Below, one piece after another: positions 52,288 through 64,000 of a stretch of DNA of 64,000 nucleotides. Source of the stretch: Halictus rubicundus (taxonomy: Eukaryota; Arthropoda; Insecta; Hymenoptera; Halictidae). The notes below the pieces were generated by a model that saw nothing but the letters and a program-made list of their open reading frames with translations, had not been told where the DNA came from and did no database searches. Location: positions 14,535,001-14,599,000 of the forward strand of contig NC_135155.1 in NCBI RefSeq assembly GCF_050948215.1, given 5' to 3'. The translations under genes were made by a program, and so were the position numbers. Within the stretch, counting starts at the first letter, position 1; each line of letters begins with the position of its first letter.

Positions 52288-54835
52288 TTTGGTTTATTAA
52301 ATTTTCGGTGTCACGCACTTTAAACAATAATATTACGACTAAGAGCAGTACAAATTGGTACAAATGGATCGCATAATAAAGGCGCGAAACGGAATTTGAT
52401 ATTTAGCGTTTAGTGACGTGTGAAACGGAAATATCTGACAGCGCCATCTACGAACCATAACTCGAAATTAATTGACAACAAACTTGAACGATTTTCCCGT
52501 AGATGGCGTCACAAATACTTTCTGTATTAGACGCGCTCATTTCGAATTATCGATTACGATATGAATTATCGGTAATACGCTGTATCAGAGAGGATATGAG
52601 AGACTCTCATTGAGAGTGCTCACGCCCGGGGCACCGATAAGAACAGTACCTCGTCGATTGCAGTCCTCGGTGGTGCCCAGGTTCTGTTCCATGCTAAAAG
52701 TTGCCCAGGTTCTGTTCCATGCTAAAAGCTGTCCAGGTTCTGTTCCATGCTGAAAAGGCGATGTCACAAAAATGAGAACGCCGAAACCCCGGGCGTGAGC
52801 ACTCTTATATCCCCTCGGGTATGCATTATTTTTTGAGAAATGAATAAAACCTCCAATTTTTTAATAGTAATGCTACATTCAGTAGCATTTAGTAAAGTAG
52901 ATTTAATAAATGATCACGAATAAACTGTTTCTAAAAAAATAGTGCAAACACAAAGCCTTCATATACGTCATGTTATAGTTCAATGAATAACAAGTAATTG
53001 ATCATTTTCCTTTTTATTCGTTTTATGACACATAGTTATTTTGATTTAAATCCGCAATTATTTACCAAAATTTCTTAGACTTCCAACGTCTCGCTAAATT
53101 TTCTGAATCGTTTGAAACGCAGCTCGAAGATGAACGGAAAAAACGAATATTTACATCGATTCAGGTGGAAGTATTTGTAGAACAGTTTTTAGTTTTAGTC
53201 TAGCAAGATTCGATACAGCAGCTGTAAGCTGGTCTACGCGACGTGTATCGTTCGCATGGAGGCATTATATATATATAATGCATTATATATTCCAAATGTG
53301 TAACAAGTCGCAAAAAACGTTTCACAAGATTACATTTACTGTCCTTCCATCGGAAACATGTATTTTCTGTTTTTTTTTTGTTGTTTATCAACTACTATCA
53401 AGCTATTCAAGTGCTCGCGTGTCTGTCATCTTTTAATTGTGCTGTCAAACAGCCCGCTTCCCTTTGCACAAAGTAGCAATATACCTGCCAAAGTAGACGT
53501 TCGCAACGCACAAGTAAAATATGTCAAAACATCAATTATAAAAATTTGTCCCGTGTTGTATTGTATATTTGTTCGTTTATTGTGTGTATGTTTCTTCAAA
53601 ATGTTCAAATGCATTCTTGGTTACCGGCTCCCTCGGTTTTCGTTGGTAAACGGAGACCTGATAAGTGTTCGCGCTCACTTATAGATGAGTATCGTGACTG
53701 TCAACCCTCGGGCGTCGGTGCCCAGGTCTCCTGGGACCCGAAGGCTTCATGAACTTTCTTCATTTCCGTTGGCTAACTTAGATTGCTAACTACGTACGTT
53801 TCGATGTTTCTAATACATCAAAAATGTATGCAGTTAAACACAGTCGAAATTGTACACCACATATAAGCATATAAAATATACAATATGTGGACATTGAAAT
53901 AAAGATTTTTAGAAAATTAGTAGACGGAATTGATTAGAATGTTCATTTTTAATTCAGATAAACTTGAGAACAGTTTTCGGAACATTTTAGTTTGATATTT
54001 TTTTCGACTGAGACAGCAACTTTTTGAATATTTGTACAAAATTCATTTCTTTCAATGTCATTATCTTATAAGTACATTTCAAATATGTCTTTTATGTATA
54101 ATGCACAATTTGTACTATGTCTCGCTGTATTATTGCAATCGAAAAAGTTTATAGTCTCTGCTACAAGAAACATTTCTACATCTTTTACCCACAATAAAGA
54201 TGCCTCAAGTTGAAAATTTAACTCTTTCATGAAAATTAAATTTCCCAAAAACTGAGAATATAGTGTCCAAAAGAAAAGTTGATAAATTGGGATCTGAATG
54301 GATCGAAGGTATAATTGTTTATGAAACAATTGGCTTCCGGCCTCCCGAGGGTTAATTGTTCATTAAACGAAACCTAAACGTCGAGTTACCCCTAATATCG
54401 GTCAGACTAGAACGGAAATACGCATAAATATATATATTAAAAAAAAAAGAAGGTTACACCTAACAAACGCATTCATTCCGACGATCAATCAAGCAGTCTG
54501 ATATTAATCAATTCTCGCTTAACTTACGCTTGTATTTAAAATATTTATACACATGTTTCATCAATTAAATTCCGACAATCGAGTATTCGATTCTGAATTA
54601 ATATCATCATCTCGCTAAGCCCTAACGCTTCTCAACGTTTTCGTATAAACGTTGTTTGTTTAACATTCTGTACATGAGGTCCACACTTGAGAAATAGATC
54701 TCTCGATTGACAATGCTATAGAAGACTGGATGTACCGAATGTTAACTCTGTTCTGTACACAGGTGCGTTAAAGAAAAGTACAATCGGAATAAAAGAGCGG
54801 TGAACTTGCAGTACAGCTACCTACCATCCGATTTG
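52288..54835. other. Intergenic stretch upstream of POLD1
   Basis: The POLD1 promoter should lie in the first few hundred bases; no TATA box is obvious. Then comes the 52.6 kb element and AT-rich DNA with no supported gene. Confidence 0.45.
52612..52805. mobile_element. Inverted-repeat element with internal 28-29 bp tandem repeats
   Basis: Ends GAGAGTGCTCACGCCCGGGG and the inverse CCCCGGGCGTGAGCACTCTT are about 20 bp with one mismatch. Inside are three tandem copies of CAGGTTCTGTTCCATGCTAA-type units. A related region is at 40024-40170. Confidence 0.8.
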
Positions 54836-54838
54836 GAT

Positions 54839-54992
54839 GATTTTTTGGATACGTTGTAGAAATCAATATTTCGAACAACTTCTTCCCATGAACGTTAATG
54901 ATGGTCGCGCTCGATATCCGAGATATTCGCTGACAATATCTATCATGCAAAAGTTGTTCAAAATGTTGATATTTATAAAGTATCCAAAATTA
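54839..54992. mobile_element. Inverted-repeat element, relative of the POLD1 intron copy
   Basis: Arms TTTTTTGGATACGTTGTAGA (through CGAACAACTT) and the inverse AAGTTGTTCAAAATGTTGAT (through GTATCCAAAATT). Same family as 46150-46256. Confidence 0.65.
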
Positions 54993-55814
54993 AACGAAAT
55001 GAGTAGCTGTTCTGCGGGTTCGCCAAAAGAGCTGACTATTTACACCTTCGTATAATGAAACCGAACGGATCTGTACATAGAATATAATCAGTCGCACACA
55101 ATTAAAACTAGCCTGAGACCAGTGAAAGTTCTATAATATCGATAAAAAATAAACGATACAGTTCGCCATTCCATGCCTGTTTTGTTTATCACGGAAACAC
55201 TTTCAACCTAGACCAAACAACCAAGTTTTCACGTCGTGTGTTTGTCTTCTAGACGCTACCGAAAGTTAGTGTTACGTTAAAACTTAACATACAGCTGACA
55301 CGTTTCATCCCGTAACACACGTTCCGTGCTAGTTCACGATGAAACATTTAGGCACCTATTCGAAATGCGATGTCAAATGTACGCACACTCCGTCGACGGA
55401 GATTGTTAATCATTGACAGAAAATCGCCTACTGAACGACAATATGGAACCGTTCCCTGCCAATTGGAGTCTAGCTCCTGCTAAGGTTGCGATCGATCATA
55501 CAATTTTTTTTTTGTTTTTCCTCGTAATAATTTGTGCGCACAACGCAACTTTCTGTCGTTTCTAATAATGATAAAAACTGGAATTGACGTGGGTACCTGG
55601 CAACCTTAACAGTGACACTGTCGGTGACAGCGTGTTTCGCTCGAATACGTTTCAGTGGCTGACAATAATTCAAACCGGAAGTATACATAGACGTGTGTAC
55701 TAACATTCAGGTAAAAGAAGAAATTGATAATTACTAGACTGCAGATCTTTGCGCAATATTTTTTGTATCGATTGCAACGCACAGAAAACCAAGTACAAAT
55801 TTGTATGCACCTTT

Positions 55815-56232
55815 ATAACACGTTCCGTGCCGGACCAATTTTCGATTACTTTCAGTTCGTGCCACGTGGTTCGTATTATTCGAATTAATTGTTTCGCTTA
55901 TGACTAGACTGTGGATGCCTATGCAAAATAAACAAATTTTTCGTCAATTGTAAGTCGCAGGAACGAAATACAAATTTCATAAAGCTGGAAATAATATATC
56001 GGTATCCTTAAGTTGTTTTATTCTCTCGACGGTTTTAAATTGCATTAATTTTTTCTATGAATGCATAAAATTCGCAGTTTACTTATGTCTACTTGTGTAG
56101 CGTTTAAAATACAGTACAGATACAGTAGAGAATCTTAATAAATTGTCATCGTACCACGGTTTAACATTTCTCTCTGTCGCCTAACAGCGAAAATTCTTCA
56201 TGGCTTGACCCACACGGCACGGAACGTGTTAA
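55815..56232. mobile_element. Middle element (AACACGTTCCGTGCCG ends)
   Basis: Perfect 16-bp inverted ends AACACGTTCCGTGCCG (55817-55832) and CGGCACGGAACGTGTT (56215-56230). Its interior is split by a second family B copy. A further end-like word occurs near 55318. Confidence 0.85.
55902..56080. mobile_element. Inner family B element
   Basis: Left TAGACTGTGGATGCCTATGC; right TGAATGCATAAAATTCGCAG followed by TTTA. About 178 bp, the youngest layer of the nest. Confidence 0.75.
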
Positions 56233-56779
56233 TAGTTTTAATAAGTTGAAGATAATTCGTCTATACCCTTAGATTATTTTAATCTTCGAACTGTTTTATG
56301 TTTCGTTTACCTCCTTTTTGTCATAAACGCATAAAATCGACAGTCTAATAATTACAGGCGCGAGTACATGGTTTGGAATGTGAAAGAACATTGAACTTGA
56401 CCAAGTTAATCCTTATATCGTACACTTATCGTCGCCTTCCGTTAATTGTCGTACAAAATTTCCCTTTTCCTGTGTGTGTCTCTGTTTCAGACCGTTCTAT
56501 TCTTTTTCGTCGTTTTCTGTTTTCTTCAATCACTACCTACAACAAGACAGATTCTCGAAAATGTTTCACGATATTATTCACGTGCGACACCCATTGGAAC
56601 AGACATTGGTAAACAATTGTTATGTATACGCTCTATTTTGTAAATAGTTTTATATTGCTATCGTTAAGACGCTCGCCGTTTTGTCTCGTTTACGCAATGT
56701 AATTAAGAACGAATTAGATAGATCGACGTTAATCAAACCTTGCGAGAGATTAAGAAGTGTAAAGAGTTTTACATAAATA

Positions 56780-57028
56780 TACAGGGTGTCCCAGAAAAAG
56801 TGTAAGAAGCAAAAAAGGGTGATTCCTGAGATGATTCCGAGCGTGTTTTTCCTATGTCAATTCACGCCAAAACGCTTTGTTTTCGCCGTGCTCCGTTTGG
56901 CCCGTGTTTTTCGTTAATAACTCCTAAACAAAGCCGTGGAGAATATTTTTGCAACGGAAAAAATTGCTTCGAATGACCTCGGGCATCACACCTTTCGAGG
57001 AAGTACGACATTTTCGGGACACTCTGTA
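56780..57028. mobile_element. TACAGGGTGTCCC element
   Basis: Left end TACAGGGTGTCCCAGAAAAA; right end read inverted TACAGAGTGTCCCGAAAATG. 249 bp, no coding capacity. The terminal word resembles that of the ARL1 intron 2 element. Confidence 0.8.
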
Positions 57029-57029
57029 G

Positions 57030-57875
57030 AGATGGATGTCCTTCGGAGAATACAAGCGTGGCACTTAAAGAAGACAGGTGAAACTTACTCGTAAGTATGA
57101 AAGAACAGATTTTACACGGCCAACGGTAGTAATATGCAATTCAAATTTCATCTATCTCGGTTACAGCAGCGTGTTCGGTTTTTGCTTCTTAATTCAAATC
57201 CTTAAACGTAGTCTTCTTACACGTGTATATGTACGCCGTAATGCATGATCAGCAACTTTTTTTTTTGTCAATGGTTTGTCTCTTGACGAAGTTGTTCCGA
57301 GCTGTTCGCATTGTTTAACACAGAATTTTTGTAGTTTGAAAGGCGTTTAGCAAATAGTTGCGACGATATTGCTGTTTGTCTCTTTTCCGTGGATGTATTC
57401 CCTACGGCTTACAAGCTACAAAGTAAAAACAATTATAATAAATAATATCATTAAAAAGTACGTCATACAATGATCTCGTAGAACTGACTGTCATGGTTCT
57501 TTCTTACATAGGTATTGTTCTTCGATATGATTTGAAGTTTTAATCCTCGCGTAGAAATTACACTGTCCAATATTTTGCATTTGTCTTCGCCATACTCGGT
57601 TTTTTGAGAATTTTTCCTGCTTCAAATTAAGATAACTTTTACAATTACAGTAGAAACAATTCTCAAAGATGAACATTTCACTTTCCATTCTATGTTAAGC
57701 CGAGGATGACAGACTACTATAAGAATCATTGATTATCGAAACGCAAAGAAGTTAAAATTTGTTGGAGAGTGTTATTTATAAATCGAGCCGGATTGATATT
57801 CCTTCTACGGAGTTTTGAATAACTAAAAGACAATTCTCGGAAACGAACATGATTCTATTCATGATTTGTATTCAT
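57030..57875. other. Intergenic stretch, nothing recognised
   Basis: AT-rich DNA with no supported coding frame or repeat. Confidence 0.4.
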
Positions 57876-57878
57876 GTT

Positions 57879-58208
57879 TAACCCTTCCGCTAATGGCAAA
57901 TTTTACCGTGATTGCAACGAACTGTAAACGAAGCTTAACCCGTCGCATTCAAGTGGCAACTCCGAAGCGCCATTAAAAATTGATGTACCGTTATTCAAAA
58001 TATTTGTTACATAGCTGCGAGTGCATAGGGTTAATTTTACTGTTAATCTAGTATACGTACTAACGATTCGGTATGTTAATACAGTTACGAATAAATAAAT
58101 AATACAAGTTTAATGTAGTACGATTCAGTGTTTCGACCATTTCAATGTACCCTTTGAAAAATCCTGTAGCTGAATATGTATCGAAATTTGCCTCCACGGA
58201 AGGGTTAA
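57879..58208. mobile_element. TTAACCCTTCCG inverted-repeat element
   Basis: Left TTAACCCTTCCGCTAATGGC with AAATTT; right read inverted TTAACCCTTCCGTGGAGGCA with AATTT. A second inverted-repeat element is nested at 57935-58034. Confidence 0.7.
57935..58034. mobile_element. Nested element related to the 16.2 kb outer element
   Basis: Read on the minus strand, TTAACCCTATGCACTCGCAG, then ATCAATTTTTAATGGCGCTT and ATGCGACGGGTTAA, matches in order the inner parts of 16205-16765. Confidence 0.65.
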
Positions 58209-58753
58209 CGACTACTTCACGCTCACACATGAAATACAGATATTTACAATACGTCGTAATGTAAACAAATCCCTTTGGGAGTAGGTAGCAATAAATACAG
58301 GTGGTCGAAAAGAGAGCTCGCCGGAGCGATCCTTTGGAGAAAGTTGTTCAAAATACTTGTGCATGTTGTTCGATGCTCGTAGAATAGAAAATATACGGAA
58401 AAAATTATGGCGAATGGGAGGACACGCATACTTACGGCTCGTAGAACAGTCTTTTTACATGTAGACGCGCGTTTTCAAAGTTCGGTGGGTTCGTCGGTTG
58501 TGTACGAAAAAATTACTTTTTGCGACACGCAATTCAATCCTGTTATACGAAAAAACCGCTTGGAGCTCCTGGAACGACGGACTCGTTCGCAAAAACATAC
58601 ATAGTTTGCGGGAGCGAACTCCGTTTAGTGGCCCAAAGAAGTGCCTCAGGCAGAAATGATATGACACACTTTTTTTTTTTGTTTAGCTTCTGACGGCTGG
58701 AATGAACGCGTCACTCGTAAGACAGTTCTTTTTCCTCGACAGGGGAGAATCAT

Positions 58754-61700
58754 CTATATGTATTGGAAGTTGTCCTTGGTAGCGAGCAACGGCAACTTCT
58801 CGATGCTCTGTTTGTGATCGAAGCTGTGCAACCAGTCCGAGCTGGGCTTTGCTTTTAATCCGCAGAAGCTGATGTTGCAGAAGTCCGCTGCGTTCTGAAG
58901 GGCACCGCGATGGAAGGGATTTCCTTGCTTGAAGTGAGTGTACCGCCCGGCGTTCATGCGCTCGTTTGTTGTCATTCCGAGAACCATTATCTGCAAACAG
59001 GGTGTAGTTAGATATGCATCTTACAAAGGGTGACACAATGTTAATATCGCAATGTAAGCTAGCTTAATGTTGCATCTCCTAGTCAAATACCCTTCATACT
59101 TTTCTTACACCTCACACTATGTTCCAGTCATTCCTTGTACAATATTAGCGTTCAAGGAAATGTTATAATACAACTCTTTTCCATAAGTTAAAATGCAATT
59201 ATAGATTAATAAAGGGTACAGCCAAAAGAAATCTTTCATCATACCATTCCATAGGGCCCCCAAAGAAAACCCTCTGTGGCAAGTTTCAAGCCGGTATCCC
59301 TACCACAAGAGAAGTTATGGGGTGAACACGATTTTATTGAATTATGCTCTACTCCTTCTGTTCTGCTCAATAAAAAATGTCGAAAAAATTCATGAACATT
59401 CTACCTAACAGGAATTTAATGAAACTTGTGTGAGAGATAGCTTTCAGAAAAATGTGTTTCCAATATTTTTCTGTATCAGTCGTCATCCACATTGAAGGAT
59501 TGAAAACAACTGTCAACATTAGGGGTAAACAACATATTTCTGAGTTGACTCAGAACCTAAAGTGGAAATTATACCTGATAACACTGACACGCCAGCAACG
59601 TGCCAACCCAGAAAAAGTGTAAGGACGTGTTAGCAGTGATCCACATGACCCATGCATCGCATGTAGCCGCTGCGACAAGATAGTTGTCAGCAGTATGGCC
59701 ATTCGTTAAGTTTGTCCAGCATTCGAACTTCCAATACTGTACACTAGCGGATAAAACAACGATGCAGAGGCCTAACAGTGACGCCAAAAACCCCAGGAAA
59801 TACTTGTGGTTGTGCGCACCTAGAAATAAGAGAGGAAGAGACAGTTGAAAATGTTGTGCAATACGATTAAACTGTTTGAATTTTGATACAACGAGATTAG
59901 ATTGTCTAGACTGAGCGGTCGTTATCCAAGCTGTAATACTAAGCGATTAGGTTACAGAACGCACCTCTGGCCGTATTACTTTTATTGGCTTACCAATGCA
60001 GTTATTCACCCACGGGCAATGATGATCGAAACGTGCCACGCATCGATCACACGTGGAACAATGCTTGGATCTCATGGGCCTTCTGACTAAACAACTGCTG
60101 CAAAATGATTGCGGCTCGAAGCCGCCTGACTCAGCTAACTCTATAATTGTCTGCGAATAATCGAATTATACAAATGTAGCGTTCGTTGCCAGAAATAATT
60201 CTTTCTGTACTGAGAAGACACTTAAATTATATTTGAAAAATTAATTATTGTAGTGAAATTAAAAAACAAAATGTTCGCTGGAAACGAGACTTTTAAAATG
60301 AACAGTAAAGGATCGATTTTCTGAAGCTCCAATAGTGCTGCACCCGCTTGAAATGCTTACATTCAGCTTGTCTTCGTGCGTCGCTACGATTACACCAGGG
60401 TCGCCCCTCCAGGACTGTAAAAAACATATCCACAACGGTACTGAACCGCCTACCAACAACAACCACAAGTACCAAGTAGCGTGTATGCCCAGCCAGAACA
60501 CCCATGTAACGTATATCCACATCTGTAACAAACGAGCAGGATCGCGAATGATACAGAATTTGCGTGAACGTGGAAAAGATAAACCACTTGGCCCGAAAAA
60601 CCGGAAAAAACTATTCTAGCGTTATTTATAGGTTCAAGACCGTAACATGGTAGGTCGTTGGATTTATTTTAACTTCAGCTACAACATCCTGAGATAAAAC
60701 ATGAAAATTTTATTGTTAAAAAAATTTTGTTCCAAATTTTATATATCGAAGTTTGTAAATATCTAACTACTCATTAAGTTCTGTTCGAAACATTTTTTCG
60801 CTGGATTATCGAAAGTGGCTGAAAAATCGTAATAACGTGTATTTAATTTTTTTCATCTTGGGATATTCCTGAAAATGGACTTTCTTCCGCTTTTTCGGAT
60901 CAAATACCTGTGCACCGTACAGAACTAACTAACTTTATTCGGTAATATCAATTGTGTAAAATCTCTCTCATTGCTTAGTGTGTGCGTTATCGGGGACACA
61001 TCTCTCGCGATAAGACACTTTTTACTATCTGTCCAAGAGATACGGAAGCTAACGTGCGAACCAGTTCGTGGAGTATTTTTTTTTCGATCAAGATCGTCAT
61101 GAGTATGTCAAGAGGATTCGTGGACTCACCTTGGTAGCCAAGTAAATTGACATCGGTACAATATGAAACAATCGTTCGTCAAAGATAAAATGATTTGCTA
61201 AATATAATGCTATGTAAAGAGTGACAAAGGCACCTAATTTTACTAGATAATCCAGTCCGCTCTGAAGGATCATTCCGATTAGATAAAAAACTATAAACGG
61301 CGTACTGACCATACAGTACCAGCGCATTCTCTGAAAGAAGTAAAATATTCAGAATATATAGAACCGAAAAATCTTATCGACAAATGAAGACTCGTACCTT
61401 ATCTCTACACCATGTCCTTGTCCTGCCTTGTTTCTCGCGAATCTCTTGGCTGATCTTGTGTCCAAGCCAAGCGGCACCAATATGACGTCCTAACAACGTC
61501 ATCGGCGTCTCGTCGCGGATATTCGGCACGTCCAAGGACGCGCCATGATGTACCAACGTCGAGATCGCTGTGCTGTTTTCGGCTATGATCGCCCAGTGTA
61601 GAGCTGTATTGCCATGGAAATTATCTGCGAGCGAGTGAGACGCTCCTAAAGTTAACAACAACCTTGTCGGGTCTAGACTGTAAAAGGAAAGACTTCAGAG

Positions 61701-62469
61701 TCATAGATACAACTTGATTCCAGGGGAAGAAGTTTAGGCGTGCGCAATTTGATCGCTTCTTCGCGTTACCTATTCACTTTGTAGGCACTCCACATGAGGG
61801 GTGTCATCGCGCTTCTATCAGGCATGTTAGGATTCACTCCTTTTGCGACTAGATAAGCGACAATCGACGTGTGACCAAATTGCGCTGCTAAATGAATACA
61901 AGAGAACCCTTCCGAGTCTCTGAGAGTGGGGTCCGCGCCTGCTCTCATTAATATCACAACCGTCGGCAGGTGACCTTGCCTGGAATATATTTGTTAATGT
62001 ATCCAGATTTGTAAGACGCGAGGTGTAATGATTTAATATTTACCTAGTGGCCCAGTGCAGAGGCGTAGAGTCGAGTTCACCACCGATCGCATCGACAACA
62101 GCCCCCTTCGCAATAAGGTACTTTACAATATCTTTTCGATTGTTTATAGCAGCCCAGTGTAATAATGTTACGGTCTCTGAATCTGGTTGGTTTACATCTG
62201 CGCCAGCTTCTATCAACTCTGTTACACGATCCAAGGCTCCATACTAGAGAAAATGAAACAGATCCAATGATAAAAACATGGATGACAAATGTGTACAATG
62301 TATACAAGGTATTTTATGGGGTCTTTTTTACCTGGGTGGCTCTAACAATGTCGAACGTGCTACAATCTTGAGCCGGAGGTCTAACAGGTTCTTGATGATG
62401 GCTACTGGGATCATCAGGCTCCCCTGTGCCTTCGCTCTGGCAGGCGACTTGCATCTTTAACGCGTACAT
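58754..62469 (-). CDS. Hip14: Ankyrin-repeat DHHC palmitoyltransferase (HIP14/ZDHHC17 type), 9 coding exons
   Basis: Exons in transcript order: 62469-62332, 62243-62044, 61979-61770, 61677-61398, 61330-61130, 60522-60361, 60150-59994, 59819-59575, 58990-58754; 1,830 nt, 609 residues, TAG stop. S-palmitoylates vesicle and synaptic proteins at Golgi/presynaptic membranes (known for the family). Seen: [10 protein letters not shown] lead-in; ankyrin repeats at about 47-270 ([47 protein letters not shown]); hydrophobic segments at 277-390; DPG motif; zinc-binding Cys-rich domain with catalytic DHHC at 439-442 ([11 protein letters not shown]); two further membrane segments; TTxE motif (TTNERMN) at about 538. 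It is slightly shorter than human ZDHHC17 (632), mainly at the ends. A canonical DHHC argues for the ZDHHC17 rather than the ZDHHC13 branch (DQHC). An in-frame TGA lies upstream of the start codon. Confidence 0.96.
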
Positions 62470-64000
62470 GATGAATTTGTTGATAGCAGCTTCAGAATCA
62501 AGTCATAGATCCAGTGAAGAAGTGTGTGTATGAATAGATACTTTGGAACTGCTTAGTATTGGGAAGGTATTACTGCAAGAATAACAAGTTCTGTAGAATG
62601 AATCATCAGTACATATTTAATGGGGCCTACGTAACTATTAATTGGAGTTACAAAGGTGAAGTAATGTGTTGAATGTGTGACAAATAATTGAAGTTAAAAT
62701 GAAAAAAATAAAGAAAATCTATATATTATTCAACTATAATACTACAAAAATGTATCAATGACTGATATACTAATATACAAATATATTCTTTCTGAAAATT
62801 ATACGAAAGTCCATTAGTTAAAAATTTGCACGAGTTAAGAACAAAATTAAAATCTTATTACATCTGTTTTGTTAAATTTCGAAACTTTAATATTAGATAT
62901 TGTATATTTCATTCCGTAACAATTATTTGAATGTTGTGAAGAACGACGTAAAATATTTGTTCACCACCGAAAATAATTCTTTCGAACATCAGTATTTGGA
63001 ACAACATCGATTACTATTCTAGACTTTTGAATAGTGCTAGGAACGTTTTGCGGAGTGATTGATATTACTCTGCACGAGCGTATCCCATCCGGTAATTAAT
63101 ATCGCTCGATTTAACCGGCAACAATCAATCGGCCGTTTGTATTCATAAGACACACCACCATTGTAAATACGAAGTGTACAACCACTATAGAACACACCGA
63201 GCGCATTGACAATCGTTTCCTAGCTCGAAACAGGTACGAACGATAAAATTTCTTGTCTTATTCCACGAAATTCATGCTTCAGTTATATTTTCTCTAGCTT
63301 GCACGATCGCATACAACGTACTATTAAAAAACGACATGGCTCCTAAGGATACCATTAAACCGCACGATAGAGTCGATAATGGTTTACGAGCGAAGTAAAA
63401 TTATCTTCGGCTCACGAAAACGTGTTGACAACGCGCTTGTATCTTACCTGCAAGCAATGACAGTGCTGATAACGTTCTCGCATAGTACGACAGCGGTGTG
63501 CTACCCTCGAATGCGTCTTAGGGGGTTAGATTTAAAGGACAAATAGTTTGTGGGGGTGGGGCGCCGGTACATCGCATAGAATCCGGACAAAGTTTGACCT
63601 TCTCCCTCGGCCACGATAGAAATATAACACCCTCCTGTTTGACTATTCCCTCCTCGTCGATCCAGGATAACGTAGTTCTTTCCTCGTTTGTGGAACGGTA
63701 ATTATCATCGCTAATCGATGCCGATTTCCTTCGATGTTGCGCGAAAACGGAGAACTGTTTGTTTTGTTACACACGCGTCGCGTTACGCACTGACAAACGA
63801 TACGCCGCCGTTCGCGTCGACATACATTATTGCCCGAGTTTTCGCGAGCCGTGTTTCTTATTGACCAAACGGCTTCGCAAGCCGCCCGATCGGTAGCCGA
63901 TATACTCGTCGTCAATCTCGTCAAACGAACGTGATACGGCGACTGGGGCGACACATTTTCGAACCTGCCCACCGAGGGCCAACGAGCGGAATCATGCCTC
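62470..64000. other. 5' flank of Hip14; no further gene supported
   Basis: AT-rich up to about 63 kb, then GC-richer to the window end. Holds the candidate Hip14 UTR donor. A 109-codon minus-strand frame at 63643-63972 is Arg-rich with no recognisable motif and was not called. Confidence 0.4.
63448..63500 (-). other. Candidate 5' UTR exon of Hip14 (donor side)
   Basis: On the minus strand a strong donor, GCAG|GTAAGA, occurs at 63448/63447, about 980 bp upstream of the Hip14 start codon. A weak acceptor (CTGAAG) sits about 20 bp before the start. The other end of the exon is unknown, so the upper coordinate is nominal. Confidence 0.3.

Larger units (their letters stand above)
55732..56353. 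mobile_element. Outer family B element, split by a later insertion
   Basis: The left half (TAGACTGCAGATCTTTGCGC, then ACAAATTTGTATGC) and the right half (GTTGAAGATAATTCG, ending AAACGCATAAAATCGACAGT plus CTAA) together match an intact family B copy. They are separated by the element at 55815-56232. Confidence 0.7.

Noticed and set aside
63643..63972. 109-codon minus-strand frame at the window end
   Set aside because: Arg-rich GC-rich sequence, no domain. More likely promoter or UTR of Hip14 or its neighbour.

Overview
The window is nuclear DNA from an animal, most likely an insect, and I would guess a hymenopteran. The evidence is AT-rich DNA with GC-richer patches, many GT-AG introns of roughly 60-500 bp, very many short inverted-repeat elements, and proteins whose closest remembered relatives are insect and vertebrate housekeeping or neuronal proteins. 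There are no operons, tRNAs, rRNAs or CRISPR arrays that I can see. The order and species are inference.

Four conserved, multi-exon genes could be rebuilt exon by exon. Each joined reading frame is an exact multiple of three. (1) Minus strand, 3778-29342: an ABTB2/BTBD11-type ankyrin-BTB protein of about 1,263 residues in 13 coding exons. It has an H2A-like histone-fold segment, one GC-AG intron and a 19.1 kb first coding intron. (2) Plus strand, 41909-44411: the small GTPase ARL1, 180 residues, 5 exons. (3) Minus strand, 45979-52287: the catalytic subunit of DNA polymerase delta, 1,092 residues, 13 exons, with all exonuclease, polymerase and C-terminal cysteine motifs. (4) Minus strand, 58754-62469: a HIP14/ZDHHC17-type ankyrin-DHHC palmitoyltransferase, 609 residues, 9 exons. 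A fifth, unrecognised single-exon gene of 236 codons (13219-13929, minus) is nested in the large ABTB intron, next to a 181-bp minisatellite.

Layout: 1-3777 is non-coding with microsatellites and a degenerate satellite. 3778-10034 is the dense exon cluster of ABTB. 10035-29139 is its giant intron, with the nested gene, four tandem arrays and many MITE-like elements. 29140-29342 is the first coding exon. 29343-41500 is gene-poor. 41.9-52.3 kb holds ARL1 and POLD1 in convergent orientation, 1.6 kb apart between stop codons. 52.3-58.7 kb is intergenic DNA made largely of nested short transposons. 58.75-62.5 kb is Hip14, and the last 1.5 kb is its probable 5' flank.

I see no sign that the genes form one pathway: vesicle/Golgi traffic (ARL1), protein palmitoylation (Hip14), DNA replication (POLD1) and a BTB scaffold are simply neighbours. 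The most unusual content is the repeat landscape. It has at least six recognisable families of short terminal-inverted-repeat elements, several inside introns, and four cases of elements nested inside others, including a three-layer nest at 55.7-56.4 kb. It also has several unrelated tandem arrays, two of them with units near 180 bp in the same intron.
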